Below, piece after piece: positions 1 through 9,985 of a stretch of 64,000 bases of DNA. The notes under the pieces were generated by a model. The model was not told the DNA's origin. It saw only the letters and a program-made list of their open reading frames with translations, and did not search any database. The first letter of the stretch is position 1. Every line of letters starts with the position of its first letter. This DNA is from Glycine soja (taxonomy: Eukaryota; Streptophyta; Magnoliopsida; Fabales; Fabaceae): NCBI RefSeq assembly GCF_004193775.1, contig NC_041004.1:29908411-29972410 (forward strand). The letters run 5' to 3'. A program made the translations under genes and the position numbers.

Positions 1-103
1 GCCTTCCATGGATTCTGTAGTGCCAACGGCAACGCTGGAACACCAAAACACAGGCACTTCCTCCACCGTCCACCTACCCGCCAACAACAAGCCCCACATG
101 CCA

Positions 104-565
104 ATGCCCAGTAAAGAAGATGATCCTCCTAGCAATGTCATTGTGTGAACAACGTACCCTTGCATCGGCATCTGGCAACACAATTATGTTGAAAGCATGG
201 CCAACAATCAAGGTCACCAAACTACCCCACTCGACGTGCCTTTCCTCGACATAGCGCAGCTGATCAATGTTGCAGTGAAGGACCAGGCTTCTAAGTACTT
301 AACTATTTTTATGAAGATGAAGGAAATCGCAGAGGGGTATCCTGAAACCACCATAAGGAATGTGGTTGTCCCTGTGCCTGTTTACTTCAACGACCCACAA
401 CGTCAAACCACCAAGGATGTTAGTGTCAATTCTGGGCTCAATGTGATGCGAACTATCCACCTGTCTACCATGGCTGCCATTGTTTATGGGCTTGACAAGA
501 AGGCCATTAGTTATGTTGAGAAGAACTTTTTCATTTTTGATCCTGGTGGTGGGATTCATGGTTTG
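104..565 (+). pseudogene. HSP70 (cytosolic Hsc70-like) ATPase-domain pseudogene fragment
   Basis: Cytosolic HSP70 is an ATP-dependent chaperone. In one frame the sequence shows degraded versions of successive pieces of its N-terminal ATPase domain: [15 protein letters not shown] (family TTYSCVGVWQHDRVE), NNQGHQTTP (NDQGNRTTP), [44 protein letters not shown] and FDPGGG (FDLGGG). An in-frame TGA at 149-151 falls where the family has the glycine before TTY. About 45 residues between the NDQG block and the KMKEIAE block are missing, and homology stops after the phosphate-binding FDPGGG motif, well short of the full protein of about 650 residues. Longest open stretch is 197-709. Many changes hit near-invariant residues (TVPAYF is PVPVYF), so this is a decayed fragment, not an expressed chaperone. 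The family assignment is firm; how it arrived is inference. Confidence 0.85.
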
Positions 566-672
566 ACATCCTTTTTTGCTCTGTGTAGCAGAAATTTAGA
601 TGCTGGTGTAACTGCTGGGTTTGTTTCTTTGCTCTACGGCGTAGGCCACAACTCCACCCTCTCGACCTTCAC

Positions 673-1074
673 GTGTTGCAAACCCTCGATGCTGAAGAAA
701 CAATGTTGAAATTGTGCTGCGAGAGATCAAATTTGAAAGACGGTTATACAGTACTTGATTTGGGATGCGGTTGGGGATCGCTGGTTTTGTACATTGCCAA
801 GAATTACACTAACTGTAGGGTTATTGGAAGCAGCTATTCGACAACTCAAAAGACTTATATTGAGGAGAAGTGCCGAGATCTTCAGCTGCAAAATTTGAAT
901 ATTATAGTTGCTGATATTGGCACATTTGAAATGGAGGCTTCTTACGACATAATATTTTCCATAGAAATGTTTGAGCATATGAAGAACTATAAAGATCTTC
1001 TCAAGAAGATATCCAAATGGATGAAAGAGGATAGCCTTTTATTTGTTCATATCATGTGCCACAAAGCATATCCT
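673..1074 (+). pseudogene. (S)-coclaurine N-methyltransferase-like SAM methyltransferase fragment
   Basis: Class I SAM-dependent methyltransferase fragment of the plant coclaurine N-methyltransferase-like / cyclopropane-fatty-acid-synthase-like family. The open stretch has [20 protein letters not shown], then motif I VLDLGCGWGSL (SAM-binding glycine loop), YIAKNYTNCRVIG, QKTYIEEKCRDLQLQNLN, the acidic IIVADIGTFEME, and FSIEMFEHMKNY, LLKKISKWMKEDSLLFVH. The family then continues with a HFCHK-type segment and about 150 more residues; here it reads MCHKAYP and stops, running straight into retrotransposon-like sequence. The N-terminal third is also missing: the 566-672 interval between the HSP70 piece and this one is only loosely similar (TSFF) and I leave it unassigned. 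The frame differs from the HSP70 piece, and no good ATG precedes the homology (the first codon of the open stretch is GTG). A truncated, non-functional copy. Confidence 0.85.
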
Positions 1075-1389
1075 TAACACCTTGAGCACAAGGTGTTTTT
1101 GATGGGCTAGGGAATGTTAGGAAGAAGAAAACGTTGCAGCCAAGTATAATAACCCACATACAGATTAGTTACGTGTAGTTAGTTACATGGAGTTAGTTAA
1201 TTCAATTGCAGGTTGTTAAAGTCTGTTAATCCTATTAGTTAGGTTGGTTACGTGTGTAAAGAAAGCTGTAGTATATAAAAGGTTGCATGCATAATGAATA
1301 AACCATGCAAAAGCTTATTTCCAAAATTCCATTTCTCTTTTAGGAGCCTTGCCTCGAACTAAGACACACTATCCCCTCTGCTCCTAACA
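1075..1389 (+). mobile_element. 3' end of a Ty3/gypsy-type element with 275-bp LTR (1115-1389)
   Basis: The stretch at 1077-1100 (acaccttgagcacaaggtg) resembles the pol tail of soybean gypsy elements (CTTGAGGACAAG type), followed by a purine-rich tract GGGCTAGGGAA. An LTR-like block then begins TGTTAGGA at 1115 and ends TCCTAACA at 1389, giving perfect 8-bp inverted ends. It contains a TATA-like box at 1272-1280 and AATAAA at 1297-1302, as expected of an LTR. The upstream LTR would lie outside the window, so the element and its target-site duplication cannot be confirmed. Confidence 0.6.
1272..1302 (+). promoter_or_regulatory. LTR TATA-like box and poly(A) signal
   Basis: TATATAAAA at 1272-1280 is followed 16 bp later by AATAAA at 1297-1302 inside the 1115-1389 LTR-like block. 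The pair fits an LTR promoter and polyadenylation signal. Whether it is active cannot be judged. Confidence 0.35.
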
Positions 1390-1819
1390 GAATGCTCTGG
1401 TTCTTGATTTTCCAATTTTATATATTTGTTTTGGGCTAGGCTCAAAGTTTTGTTTTATTCGGTCCTTGACTAATTTTTTTTAGTACTTATTTCGATTTTA
1501 ACTTGGCTATAATTATGTTACCTTATCTTCCACAAGTATGCTTGATTGCATAGTTTTTCATACTTATTTATATACATATGTTTTTGGTAGCCATGGAGGC
1601 ACACCTTATTTTTGTATCCTATTGCGCAAAATGTATGTTTACCTTATAATAGCGGTCTATCAGTTTAATGATTCAAAATTACAATTTTGCTAATAATGTG
1701 TTTGGATGAGGTAATTTAAAATTATAAAGAATTGTAAATTTTGAGAATTTCAAATGCTTCAATTTAAATTTCTTTATTTTTAAAATTTTGTGTTTGGATA
1801 AAACTTCTTTCTTCAACAA
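1390..1819. other. AT-rich spacer, no gene seen
   Basis: No coding homology recognised. GTGTTTGGAT occurs at about 1698 and again near 1790, just before the U-box pseudogene. This motif is common at ends of small plant transposons and may mark the left edge of the unit that carries the pseudogene (inference). Confidence 0.4.
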
Positions 1820-2555
1820 TCACAGATTCCAAAACCCTAATCCAAGATTTCTCCAATGAAAGCAAGTTCAATTTGCTCATGTAGATCGATACCGTCGCAG
1901 AGAATTTCCATAGGCTCACCGGAGAACTCTCCATCCTTCTCGACATGTTCCCTCTCCAAGACCTCAACCTAAACGACGATGTTAGGGAACTCGTTCTCCT
2001 CGTCAGAAAATAGTGCTCAGAAGCGAAGGCTTTCATCGGAGCCGAACATGTTAGCCTTCGAAATGACATCATTTTGGTCCTTGGCCGGATCAAGAACGAG
2101 ATCGTCCCTGACCAAGCGCATCTCGCTTCAATCTTCGAGAAATTGGAGATTCGCGACGCGTTGAGCTGCAAAGTGGAGATTGGGAGCCTCGAGGAAGAGA
2201 TTCACAACCGTTGCGAAGAGCAACCGAAAACATATCTCATCGCATTAATCGGCCTCGTCTGTTTCACAAAGTGCGTTCTCTATGGTGCATCAACGCCGTC
2301 GCAGAAAACCGTCACTCTACGGTGGAACTAGTCGTCGGAGCTGGCGATTCCGGCGAATAACCGGTGTCCGATAAGCCTAGAGCTCATGTGCGCTCTCGTC
2401 TTGGTGGCAACAGGACAAACATACGATCGTGTATCAATCAAGCTCTGGACGGATTCTGGACACAACACGTGTTCAAAAACGGGTCAAACGTTATCACACA
2501 ACGACCTAATCCCCAATCGCGTCCTTCGGAACATGATAACAACAACGAAGAGAAG
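1820..2555 (+). pseudogene. Plant U-box (PUB) E3 ubiquitin ligase pseudogene, N-terminal region plus U-box
   Basis: Plant U-box proteins transfer ubiquitin from an E2 to substrates. One continuous reading frame gives the helical N-terminal region of PUB-ARM proteins (VAENFHRLTGELSILLDMF, then DDVRELVLLVRK, CSEAKAFIGAEHVSLRNDI, IKNEIVPDQAHLASIFEKLE, IRDALSCKVEIGSLEEEIHN) and then the U-box itself (IPANNRCPISLELM, VLVATGQTYDR, IKLWTDSGHNTC, KTGQTLSHNDLIPNRVLRNM). Three in-frame TAG stops (1882-1884, 2011-2013, 2329-2331) break it, yet there is no frameshift over more than 700 bp. The ARM-repeat C-terminus is missing. No introns are visible, so it could be a retrocopy or a captured fragment. The exact PUB subgroup is not resolved. 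Confidence 0.85.
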
Positions 2556-3589
2556 GGCATGGCGGAGAAGGGGCATGACAACGACAGCGAGAGAAATTTC
2601 CAAATTCACTCCCTTGAAGATAGAATTTGAAATTTTATTCTTTCAACTAATTAAAATTCCTTTTAAAATTCTAAAATTTTGAATTGATTTTACTAAAATA
2701 TCCAAATAGTTGCTTTTAATAAAAAAAGAATTTAATTCCCTATAAAAAATACATTACCTAATTAAATTATCCTATCCAAAATACTCTAAAGCTTTTTGGC
2801 AATGACACATTAAAAGTGGTATTTGTCTAAGAAAAGATCTTTGATTCTTAATATTTCGTCGAATAAAGGTTTTTTTTTTAAAAAAAATGTTTTTACCGTA
2901 AATCCGTAATGCCATTTTAATTAATCACTATATCTTTGAAAAGAATAAAGTAGTTTTTGACACGTATTTATATTTTGTCAGGTATAGTTATGGGAAAACA
3001 TGTGCCCTGGGTTAGGATGTCACAAATTTCCTCCCCTCTTAATTGCTCACCTTTTGATCTTCTACTAACAAAAACTCGATCATATGTGAAAAATCATGAA
3101 CATATTTTATAAGTAGATAAACATGAAAGATATTATGAAAAGTTGAAAGTAACAAGGATAAAGCAATTGGGTATGCAACTTTGTTGAATCATTTTAGAAT
3201 TTTCTAAGCATCAATAAAACACATAGTAGGATTACGATACTTCAGCGCCCATTTAAATATTATGCAAAATATACCAATATCAATTTTCAATGTTGGGAAT
3301 GATATTGTCAACTAATCATAACTATTAATAAATGGATATAGTATATTTTTAATGCACCAATTAATTAGTATAACTTTTTTATTTGAAATATGTGATATAT
3401 ATTTTTTTATATGATAATCAAATACGAAGAACATTTTTTTAATTCAAATTATAATAAAACGTTTAATTTTTTTTTGTCATACATAAGAATAAAGAGAAAA
3501 TAAAATATGCATTAATTTTCTTACTTTGATGATATATACCTTAAAAATTCATAAAAAAATGATAGTGTATGCTAAATAAATTCAAAAAT
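2556..3589. other. AT-rich intergenic sequence
   Basis: Low-complexity AT-rich DNA with no recognisable gene. AT-rich A/T-run sequence at 2620-2710 mirrors that left of the U-box pseudogene, ending near ATCCAAATAG (about 2698), a loose inverted match to the GTGTTTGGAT at about 1698. From about 2800 to 3590 I see nothing interpretable. Confidence 0.4.
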
Positions 3590-4400
3590 TAATTCATATC
3601 ACTTTTACACACTATTTAATTAATCAATATAATATACTTTTAACACTCATTAATAAGATACAATATTTTATCTCAAATTAATAAATTATAATTTAAACCA
3701 CATGTTAAGTAAAAAGAGTGTATTACATGAGCCAATTTAGGTGTTGTTGTTATTCACATCTTGACCCAATTTAAAATTGAAAGAATAAATACACTAAATA
3801 AAAAGTGCATATGTAATGTACAATAATATTCCATTGGTTGCTTCAAAAAGACACGGATTACCAAACACATAATTATGAGTCCTTAATAACATTAAATTGA
3901 ATGACTTATGTTTCTTTGTGCCAATCTGGTCGGATCCTCATAATAGTTTCCAAAGTTTTATAATGTGTAATCGTGCCAATGCATCCTCCATTTACATCTT
4001 ATCATTGCTCTCACTCCTATAATTATTTCTACCACACAAAATATACACTATAAAGTCTATTACCTCCTCCTATACTCACAAAATAGACTATAAGACCTAG
4101 AGGTCCAAGACTGACCCTGATCATACTTTATAATTATTTTTTTCGTGTCGACATCTTTTCTTGTTTCTAAACTTTTTGTTTATGCAAGATCCATGACCTA
4201 GGCAACAAAATCTCATTCATGGACCTTCTTTGCATATCTACTCAAATGAAATTCATTGACCATGTCTTTTATTTCTTCATCCTCTCTCTTTTATGTTCTG
4301 CCCTATTGTTTGATCTAACCATGGTGAATAAACATCTTCAACGATCGGGATTTCCTTGATTAATTAAACAAGGTAAAAGTTTTAACTCTTTTGTGGTACC
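3590..4400 (+). repeat. Diverged copy of a ~0.8-kb unit also found at 20790-21660 and 50660-51535
   Basis: Shared landmarks in the same order: TTCAAAAAGACACGGATTA (about 3841), a TTTATAATGTG stretch, the TACCACACA and AAATAGACTAT segments, ACTTTATAATTATTTTTTT, a short ORF, then TTCCTTGATTAA and GGTAAAAGTT. This copy is clearly more diverged from the two distal copies than those are from each other. The unit looks like an upstream region plus first exon of a small gene family, but no confirmed gene was recognised. Confidence 0.6.
4219..4359 (+). CDS. Small putative signal-peptide ORF (46 aa), family member 1
   Basis: ATG at 4219 opens a 46-residue frame starting MDLLCISTQMKFIDHVFYFF, followed by a leucine-rich hydrophobic run (residues 17-31) and a polar tail. 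Paralogous ORFs sit at 21502, 24292, 51370 and 54225, and all keep an aromatic/hydrophobic core (H-x-x-Y-F-F). Compared with the 21502 copy there is a 4-nt indel just before the ACCATGG segment that changes the C-terminal frame. AGGTAAAAG, a possible 5' splice site, follows about 10 bp downstream, so it could be a first exon. The protein family is not recognised, and the ORF may be a relic. Confidence 0.3.
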   Translation: MDLLCISTQMKFIDHVFYFFILSLLCSALLFDLTMVNKHLQRSGFP

Positions 4401-4911
4401 TGTCCTCTAAAGTTCTTGTTCTAATTAGTAGGCATCTCTAATTAGTTTGAATTAAAATATATCGAGCATGTAATTGAACTTGAAGAATGCAATTAATTAA
4501 TATTCAATGTTAAATATTGTTACAATTAACAATTATATTTTGAGATTGTGAGGAATGATTAGAAACTTGAATTAGAACACTTAAGCTTTTTAACCTCATC
4601 TGGGTTGTGCGTTTAGAATTGAATTCCATCCTTACCTCTAATAGAGAAGAATGTAGAAAATGCAAGGCCACCTTCTCTGTCCTGTCCCTGTCAATATATA
4701 TGGCAAACCAATTTGTTTGTATCCCTGTTAAGCTGGACATTTGTTTTTGTCGTTTAATTTTCTATTTTTAATTAATTTGCAAAATGTTTATTCTTATCTT
4801 TTGGTAAGAAGAAAGCCAATCACTTTGACAGTGTTATACTTTGCAAAATGCTATATGTCTTTCATTAATTCTAAGTTTTTTTTCATTCATACTTGTCCTT
4901 TTTGTTACAGC
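4401..4911. other. AT-rich spacer, possible intron
   Basis: No coding homology seen. It lies between a donor-like GGTAAAAG (about 4371) and an acceptor-like TTTTTGTTACAG ending at 4911, so it could be the intron of a decayed gene. This is inference only. Confidence 0.3.
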
Positions 4912-5083
4912 TCAAAGAGGATGCAACCACAATGCAGCAAACAGATGAAGTGGATTTAGGAAAATGTAGCTTTGAAGAACACAACCCTTGAAAGTTCAGG
5001 ACTAGCAGCCATAAAGCATTTCTTTGATTTTGAGACAATGATGCACAATCAACTAACTGCATTGAATGCCTTCATATATGAAA
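4912..5083 (+). other. Candidate orphan exon (acceptor and donor consensus)
   Basis: A pyrimidine-rich tract ending in TTACAG at 4911 is followed by about 170 bp ending ATATGAAAG/GTAAGG, a good 5' splice site. From about 4962 one frame is open to the donor and reads ENVALKNTTLES, SGLAAIKHFFDFE, MMHNQLTALNAFIYER, which looks like helical protein sequence, but an in-frame TAG lies just upstream. The family is not recognised. The copia LTR begins 48 bp further on. Confidence 0.3.
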
Positions 5084-5640
5084 GGTAAGGAGTTAATACA
5101 TTGGCATGATGGAACATAGAACATCCAATATGTTGGATCGAGTGGCCTCGGAATAATTAGGAAGGGGGGTTGAATTAATTATTAATGTGTCTTGACTAAT
5201 TAAAAACTTATCCTTCTTAATGTTACTAGATTCAATTAGGCTTTTACTACTAAGTTAAGAAAGTAAAGAACAAAAATAGAAACTTAACCAAAAGTAAAAG
5301 CGATAATTAAAAGTACACAACGGAAATTAAAGGCTGTAGGGAAGAAGAAGACAAACATAAGATTTATACTGGTTCAGCCACAAACCGTGTCTACATCCAG
5401 TCCCCAAGCAACCTGCGGTTCTTGAGATTTCTTTCAACCTTGTAAAATCCTTTACAAGCCAAAGATCTACAAGGAATGTACCCTACCTTGTTCTCTTTGA
5501 AACACCAAGTGGATGTACCCTCCACTTGAACTGATCCACAAAAGATTTACCCTCTCTTGTTCTCAGTATAACAATCCCCAAGTAGATGTACCCTATACTT
5601 GTACCACAAAGGATGTACCCTCCAATGTGTTGGGACAAAG

Positions 5641-5900
5641 AATTCTCAGGCGGTTAGTCCTTTGAATCTTTGTAAGGGGAAACAAAAGATATCTCAGGCG
5701 GTTAGTCCTTTGAAATCTTTTGCTTAAGGGGAAGGGAAGAATCAAAAGAATTCTCAGGCGGTTAGTCCTTTGAATCTTTTGTAAGGGAGAAGAGAGATAC
5801 AAAAGAATTCAGGCGGTTAGTCCTTTGAATCTTTTGTAAGGGAGAAGAGAGACACAAAAGAATTCAGGTGGTTAGTCCTTCTATTCTTTTGGCCAAGGGA
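5641..5900. repeat. Five-copy minisatellite inside the SIRE-like LTR
   Basis: Units of about 48-60 bp each carry CAGGCGGTTAGTCCTTTGAA followed by a TCTTTTG(T)AAGGG segment and an A-rich AAAAGAATT. Copies start at about 5648, 5695, 5755, 5810 and 5865; the last has GGTGGTTAG and is diverged. Short minus-strand ORFs here are read-throughs of the repeat. Confidence 0.85.
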
Positions 5901-6259
5901 GAAGAGAATGAAAAAAAATAAATAGCACAAGTTTTTGAACAAAGAACTTTTCTTGGAAGAGAAAATTGTTGAACAAAAACTTTGAGAAAGATGAAGAGAA
6001 ATGAATCAGAAAATTTTGTAGAAAGGGTTGAAAGATATTGAATGATGTTGAGAGAAGATTGAAAGATAGATTATTTATGAAATTCGTGCCATGGTCATAT
6101 ATTTATAATCTCTTGATGACTCAAGTCAAAGCTTGTGACTCTTGGCAATTTCTTTAAAACTAGTCACTTAAAAAGTTGTGACTTTTGAAAAATCTTCAGA
6201 AACAAGTCACTTGAAGAATTGTGACTTCTGGAAATTTATTTTTCGAAATCAGTCACTGG

Positions 6260-6496
6260 TAATCGATTACCATTAAGGTGTAATCGATTACACATCAATA
6301 GATGTGACTCTTAATTTTAAATTTTGAAAATTAAAACCTTTAGAAGCTTTGGTAATCGATTACAAGTATTGTGTAATCGATTACACAAGTTTAAAATGAT
6401 TTGAAAATGTTTAAACACAAGTTGTAACTCTTGAAATTTAAAATCTTAACGTTTTAAAACACTGGTAATCGATTACTACCTTCTGGTAATCGATTA
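6260..6496. promoter_or_regulatory. Cluster of six TAATCGATTA palindromes
   Basis: Perfect 10-bp palindromes at 6260-6269, 6281-6290, 6353-6362, 6374-6383, 6466-6475 and 6487-6496, arranged as three pairs with 21-bp start-to-start spacing inside each pair. Flanks alternate between GG...CC-like and TG...CA contexts. The regular pairing inside an LTR suggests a binding-site array, but no factor is identified. Confidence 0.5.
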
Positions 6497-6711
6497 TTAG
6501 AGAGTAAAACTCTTTGGTAATGATTTTGTGAAAACTTCTTGTGCTACTCAATGTTTTGAAAAACTTTTTTAGTACTTATCTTGATTAAGTCTTCTCTTGA
6601 TTCTTGAATCTTGAAACTTGAAACTTGATTCTTGAATCTTTGCTTGAAACTTTGCTTAACCCTTGATTCTTCGGCATCATCAAAATAACCTTGGAAGGCA
6701 TTGCTTCCACA

Positions 6712-6725
6712 ATCTCCCCCTTTTT
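6712..6725 (-). other. Polypurine tract of the SIRE-like element
   Basis: In element orientation the sequence is AAAAAGGGGGAGAT immediately before the LTR, the expected plus-strand priming site for reverse transcription. Purine-rich and adjacent to the TG of the LTR, as in Sireviruses. Confidence 0.75.
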
Positions 6726-7197
6726 GATGATGATAGTCCTAAAATCAAGAGAATGCATACAATTTTTGTTCTACCGTTCACTCATCCCTTTCTCCCCATT
6801 TCTTTTTGAATTTATGCTTAATTTTAAGTCTTGAAAATATAACATCTTGATTTCTTAAAATACCCATTTTTTCTCTCCCCCTTTGGCAACATCAAAAAGG
6901 TCAAAGTGCGTAAAACATACATAATTTAAAAAACATACACAAAGCATACCTTGTAAAACAAACATAAAATATTCTAAACCATACATAAAGCAAAACATGA
7001 ATAAAACCAAATTGAAATGCAAACCACTTAGTCATATATCACAACCCATAAGTATTCAGTCATAATTAACTAAGTACTAAATACTTAAAACACAACCATT
7101 ATTGAGAGAATAAATAAATAACATAATATCATAAATTATTCACAAAACATAATAAAAGCATGTGTATTAAACAAGTCATAAGTGAAGATAAAATAAA
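6726..7197. other. Non-coding spacer between pol and polypurine tract
   Basis: A-rich sequence with no ORF of note. Sireviruses may carry an envelope-like gene here; none is detectable in this copy. Confidence 0.5.
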
Positions 7198-7704
7198 TTA
7201 TTTGTCTAAGTCACTGGCATCTAGAAGTCCTAATTCTCTTCTAATGGTGTAGAAGGAATCTTTGGGTAGTGGTTTTGTGAAGATATCTGCGAGTTAATTT
7301 TTGGTATCTACAAATTCTAGAACACAGTCACCTTTTAGGACATGATCTCTAAGGAAATGAAGCCTAATTTCTATGTGCTTGGTTCTAGAGTGGAGAACTG
7401 GGTTCTTAGATATATTTATGGCACTTGTGTTGTCACATTTTATGGGGATATGGTCTAGTACAATTCCATAATCAGATAGTTGTTGTTTCATCCATAGAAT
7501 CTGTGCACAACAACTACTAGCAGAGATGTATTCTGCTTCGGCTGTGGATAATGCTACACTATTTTGCTTCTTGTTGTGCCAAGAGACAAGAGCAGATCCT
7601 ATAAATTGACATGTGTCACTAGTGCTCTTCCTATCTGTTTTGGATCCAGCAAAATCTGAATCTGAGTATCCTACTAAATTGCATAAAGAATTTTTTGGTA
7701 CCAT
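7198..7704 (-). pseudogene. Copia RNase H domain (SIRE-like pol, 3' part)
   Basis: Degrades the RNA strand of the RNA-DNA hybrid during reverse transcription. Visible family landmarks: [36 protein letters not shown], the catalytic-region STAEAEYI, CDNTSAINISKNPV and HSRTKHIEIR. The frame runs to a TAA immediately after VDTKN, beyond which LADIFTKPLPKDSFYTIRRE continues in frame; this is the usual copia RNase H end, so the TAA is an acquired nonsense codon where the family usually has glutamine. It is in a different frame from the reverse transcriptase upstream, so a frameshift lies around 7690-7704. Confidence 0.85.
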
Positions 7705-8663
7705 AATCCTAAGTTAACTATTCCTAAGAGATATATTATGATCCTTTTTACTGCAGATAAGTAATGTAGAGATCCAATCATACCTCTATATTGCTTTTCA
7801 TCAACAGGTTGACCGGACTCATCTTTATCAAGATAGCAACCAGTGCTCATAGGAGTAGCCAAGTATTTTGAGTTCTCCATTCCGAATTTCTTGATGAGTT
7901 CCTTGCAATATTTTGCTTGGTTGACAAAGATCCCATCATTTGTTTGTTTGATTTTTAGTCCAAGAAAGTAGTTTAACTCACCCATCATGGACATCTTAAA
8001 CTCACTTTGCATGTCAATAGAAAATTCCTTGCACAAAGATTCATTAGTAGATCCAAAGATTATATCATCAATATAAATTTGTACCAATAAGATATCAGTA
8101 TCCTTCTTCTTTATGAATAGAGTGGTATCTACCTTCCCTCGAATGAAATTCTTTTCTAATAAGAATTTACTTAATCTTTCATACCAAGCCCTAGGTGCTT
8201 GTTTTAACCCATAAAGTGCTTTCTTTAACCTATAGACATGATCTAATTTTTGTGAGTCTTCAAACCCGAGAGGTTGCTCTACATATACTTCCTCTTGGAT
8301 TAGACCATTTAAGAAGGCACTCTTGACATCCATTTGATATAGTTTAAAGTTCATAATAGATGCATAAGCTAAAAGCATCCTAATGGCTTCTAATCTTGCT
8401 ATAGGTGCAAATGTTTCTTCATAGTCAATACCTTATTCTTGGTTGTACCCTTTTGCAATTAGCCTAGCTTTATTTATAGTTACTATACCATTTTGATCTA
8501 GTTTATTTCTAAATACCCACTTAGTTCCTATAATAGGATAGTCATGTGGTTTCTCAACCAGTTCCCAAACATTATTTCTCTCAAATTGATTTAACTCTTC
8601 TTGCATAGCAACTATCCATTGATCATCTATTATGGCTTCTTTAAAATTTTTAGGTTCTATCAT
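7674..8663 (-). pseudogene. Copia reverse transcriptase domain (SIRE-like pol)
   Basis: RNA-dependent DNA polymerase. Landmarks: WELVEKPHDYPIIGTKWVFRN, KARLIAKGYNQE, then after an in-frame TAA (8430-8432) the expected [29 protein letters not shown] (first catalytic Asp), [15 protein letters not shown] and the catalytic YIDD in [11 protein letters not shown]. Near the C-terminus SLHYLS jumps straight to AVKRII: about 25-30 residues normally between these blocks are gone, and both edges carry a Y/H-L-T/S-A-type sequence, suggesting deletion between short repeats. Frame matches the integrase ORF upstream. Inactive. Confidence 0.88.
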
Positions 8664-8771
8664 AGAAACAAATGCTATGTTATTGCATAAATCTTTGAGA
8701 TAGTGTCTAGTTGTTACCCCTTTTGAGATATGTCCGATGATGTTATCAAGAGGATGATTTCTTGAAGTTTT

Positions 8772-9985
8772 TCATTCTTTGGGAAGATTATCATTTTCTT
8801 GGGCTATGTCATCTTGTACATCCTTGTTTTCTTCATTTCTCTTCCTTTTTACATTCCTTTCTTGATTGTGCATATCTTCCCAAGAATCTGCAATATCATC
8901 AAGAAACTCCTTTCTTAGAGAAGTAATATTAGTTTCATCAAAAGAAACATGTATTGATTCCTCAATTGTCATGGTTCTTTTGTTATATATCCTTAAGGCT
9001 TTGCTATGTAGGGAATAACCAAGGAAGATTCCCTCATCTGCCTTAGCATCAAATTTACCTAGGCTTTCTTTACCATTGTTTAGGACAAAACATTTACATC
9101 CAAAAACATGTAAATGAGCAATGTTTGGTTTCCTATTGTTAAAAAGTTCATATGGGGTTTTCTTAAGAACGAGTCTTATTAAGGCTCTATTCATAATATA
9201 ACATGCGGTGTTGACAGCTTCTGCCCAAAAATATTTTGGAAGTGGAGTGTCATTTAAAAGGGTTCTAGCAATTTCTTCTAAAGGTCTATTTTTCCTTTCT
9301 ACTACACCGTTTTGTTGGGGTGTCCTAGGTGCAGAAAAGTTGTGTTTTATGCCATGTTCATCACAAAACATTTCAAAATCATTGTTTTCAAATTCACTTC
9401 CGTGATCACTTCTAATGGAGATAATTTTGAGATTTTTCTTGTTTTGGATGACTTTGGCAAGTTTTCTAAATGCATGAAATGCATCATTTTTATGAGTAAG
9501 AAATAAAGTCCAAGTATACCTAGAATAGTCATCAACAATTACTAAGGCATAGTAACTACCACCAAAACTCATGACCCTAAAGGGTCCAAACAAATCCATA
9601 TGTAATAATTGTAATGGTTGAGTAGTAGATACAATCTTTTTAGATTTAAAAGATACTTTTGTTTGTTTACCTTTTTGGCATGCATCACATAACTTATCTT
9701 TTTCAAACTTTAATTTTGGTAAACCAACAACTAGGTCTTTTGAGATTAATCTATTTAGATGATCCATGTTAATGTGAGCAATTCTCTTATGCCACAACCA
9801 AGGATCACTATCTTTACTTAAAAAGCATTTATCATTTTCAGATTTTTGTTTCAAATCAATCATGTAAACATTATTTTCTCTTAAAACTATATGCTCAATG
9901 TCTTTGTCATGCTCATGCTTGATAACACATTTTTCAGAATCAAAAGATACGTAAACACCATTTTGACTGACCACTGTTAAGTCTT
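8772..9985 (-). pseudogene. Copia GAG-pre-integrase and integrase domains (SIRE-like pol)
   Basis: Integrase joins the cDNA to the host chromosome. The 419-residue open frame (8772-10031) includes the GAG-pre-integrase block ([26 protein letters not shown]), then the DDE core: MDLFGP (first Asp), VIVDDYSRYTW, IRSDHGSEFEN (second Asp), HNFSAPRTPQQNGVVERKN (Glu) and the C-terminal HVFGCKCFV, KFDAKADEGIFLGYS. A TGA/TAA-type stop at 8769-8771 separates it from reverse transcriptase in the same frame. The first 15 or so codons (9986-10031) are antisense gypsy sequence, so the ATG is accidental and the protein has lost gag and protease. Confidence 0.88.

Larger units (their letters stand above)
5131..6711 (-). 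repeat. 3' LTR of the SIRE-like element
   Basis: Plus-strand sequence begins TGTTGGATCGAGTGGCCTCGG at 5131 and ends TTGCTTCCACA at 6711, so in element orientation the LTR starts TGTGGAAGC and ends CCAACA. The polypurine tract follows directly. The LTR contains a five-copy 48-60-bp minisatellite and six TAATCGATTA palindromes. The other LTR is lost, so age and target-site duplication cannot be estimated. Confidence 0.8.
5131..9985 (-). mobile_element. 5'-truncated Sirevirus (SIRE1-like) Ty1/copia retrotransposon
   Basis: On the minus strand the order is integrase, reverse transcriptase, RNase H, spacer, polypurine tract (AAAAAGGGGGAGAT) and 3' LTR, which is the copia order. The long LTR (about 1.58 kb), the polypurine tract and the TAATCGATTA motifs match what I know of legume Sireviruses. 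Gag, protease and the 5' LTR are absent: the element is cut off at about 9985, where antisense gypsy sequence begins. No envelope-like ORF is seen in the spacer. Stops, a frameshift and an internal deletion make pol inactive. Confidence 0.85.

Noticed and set aside
1764..2171. Minus-strand 135-aa ORF
   Set aside because: Antisense shadow of the U-box pseudogene, whose plus-strand frame has clear homology.
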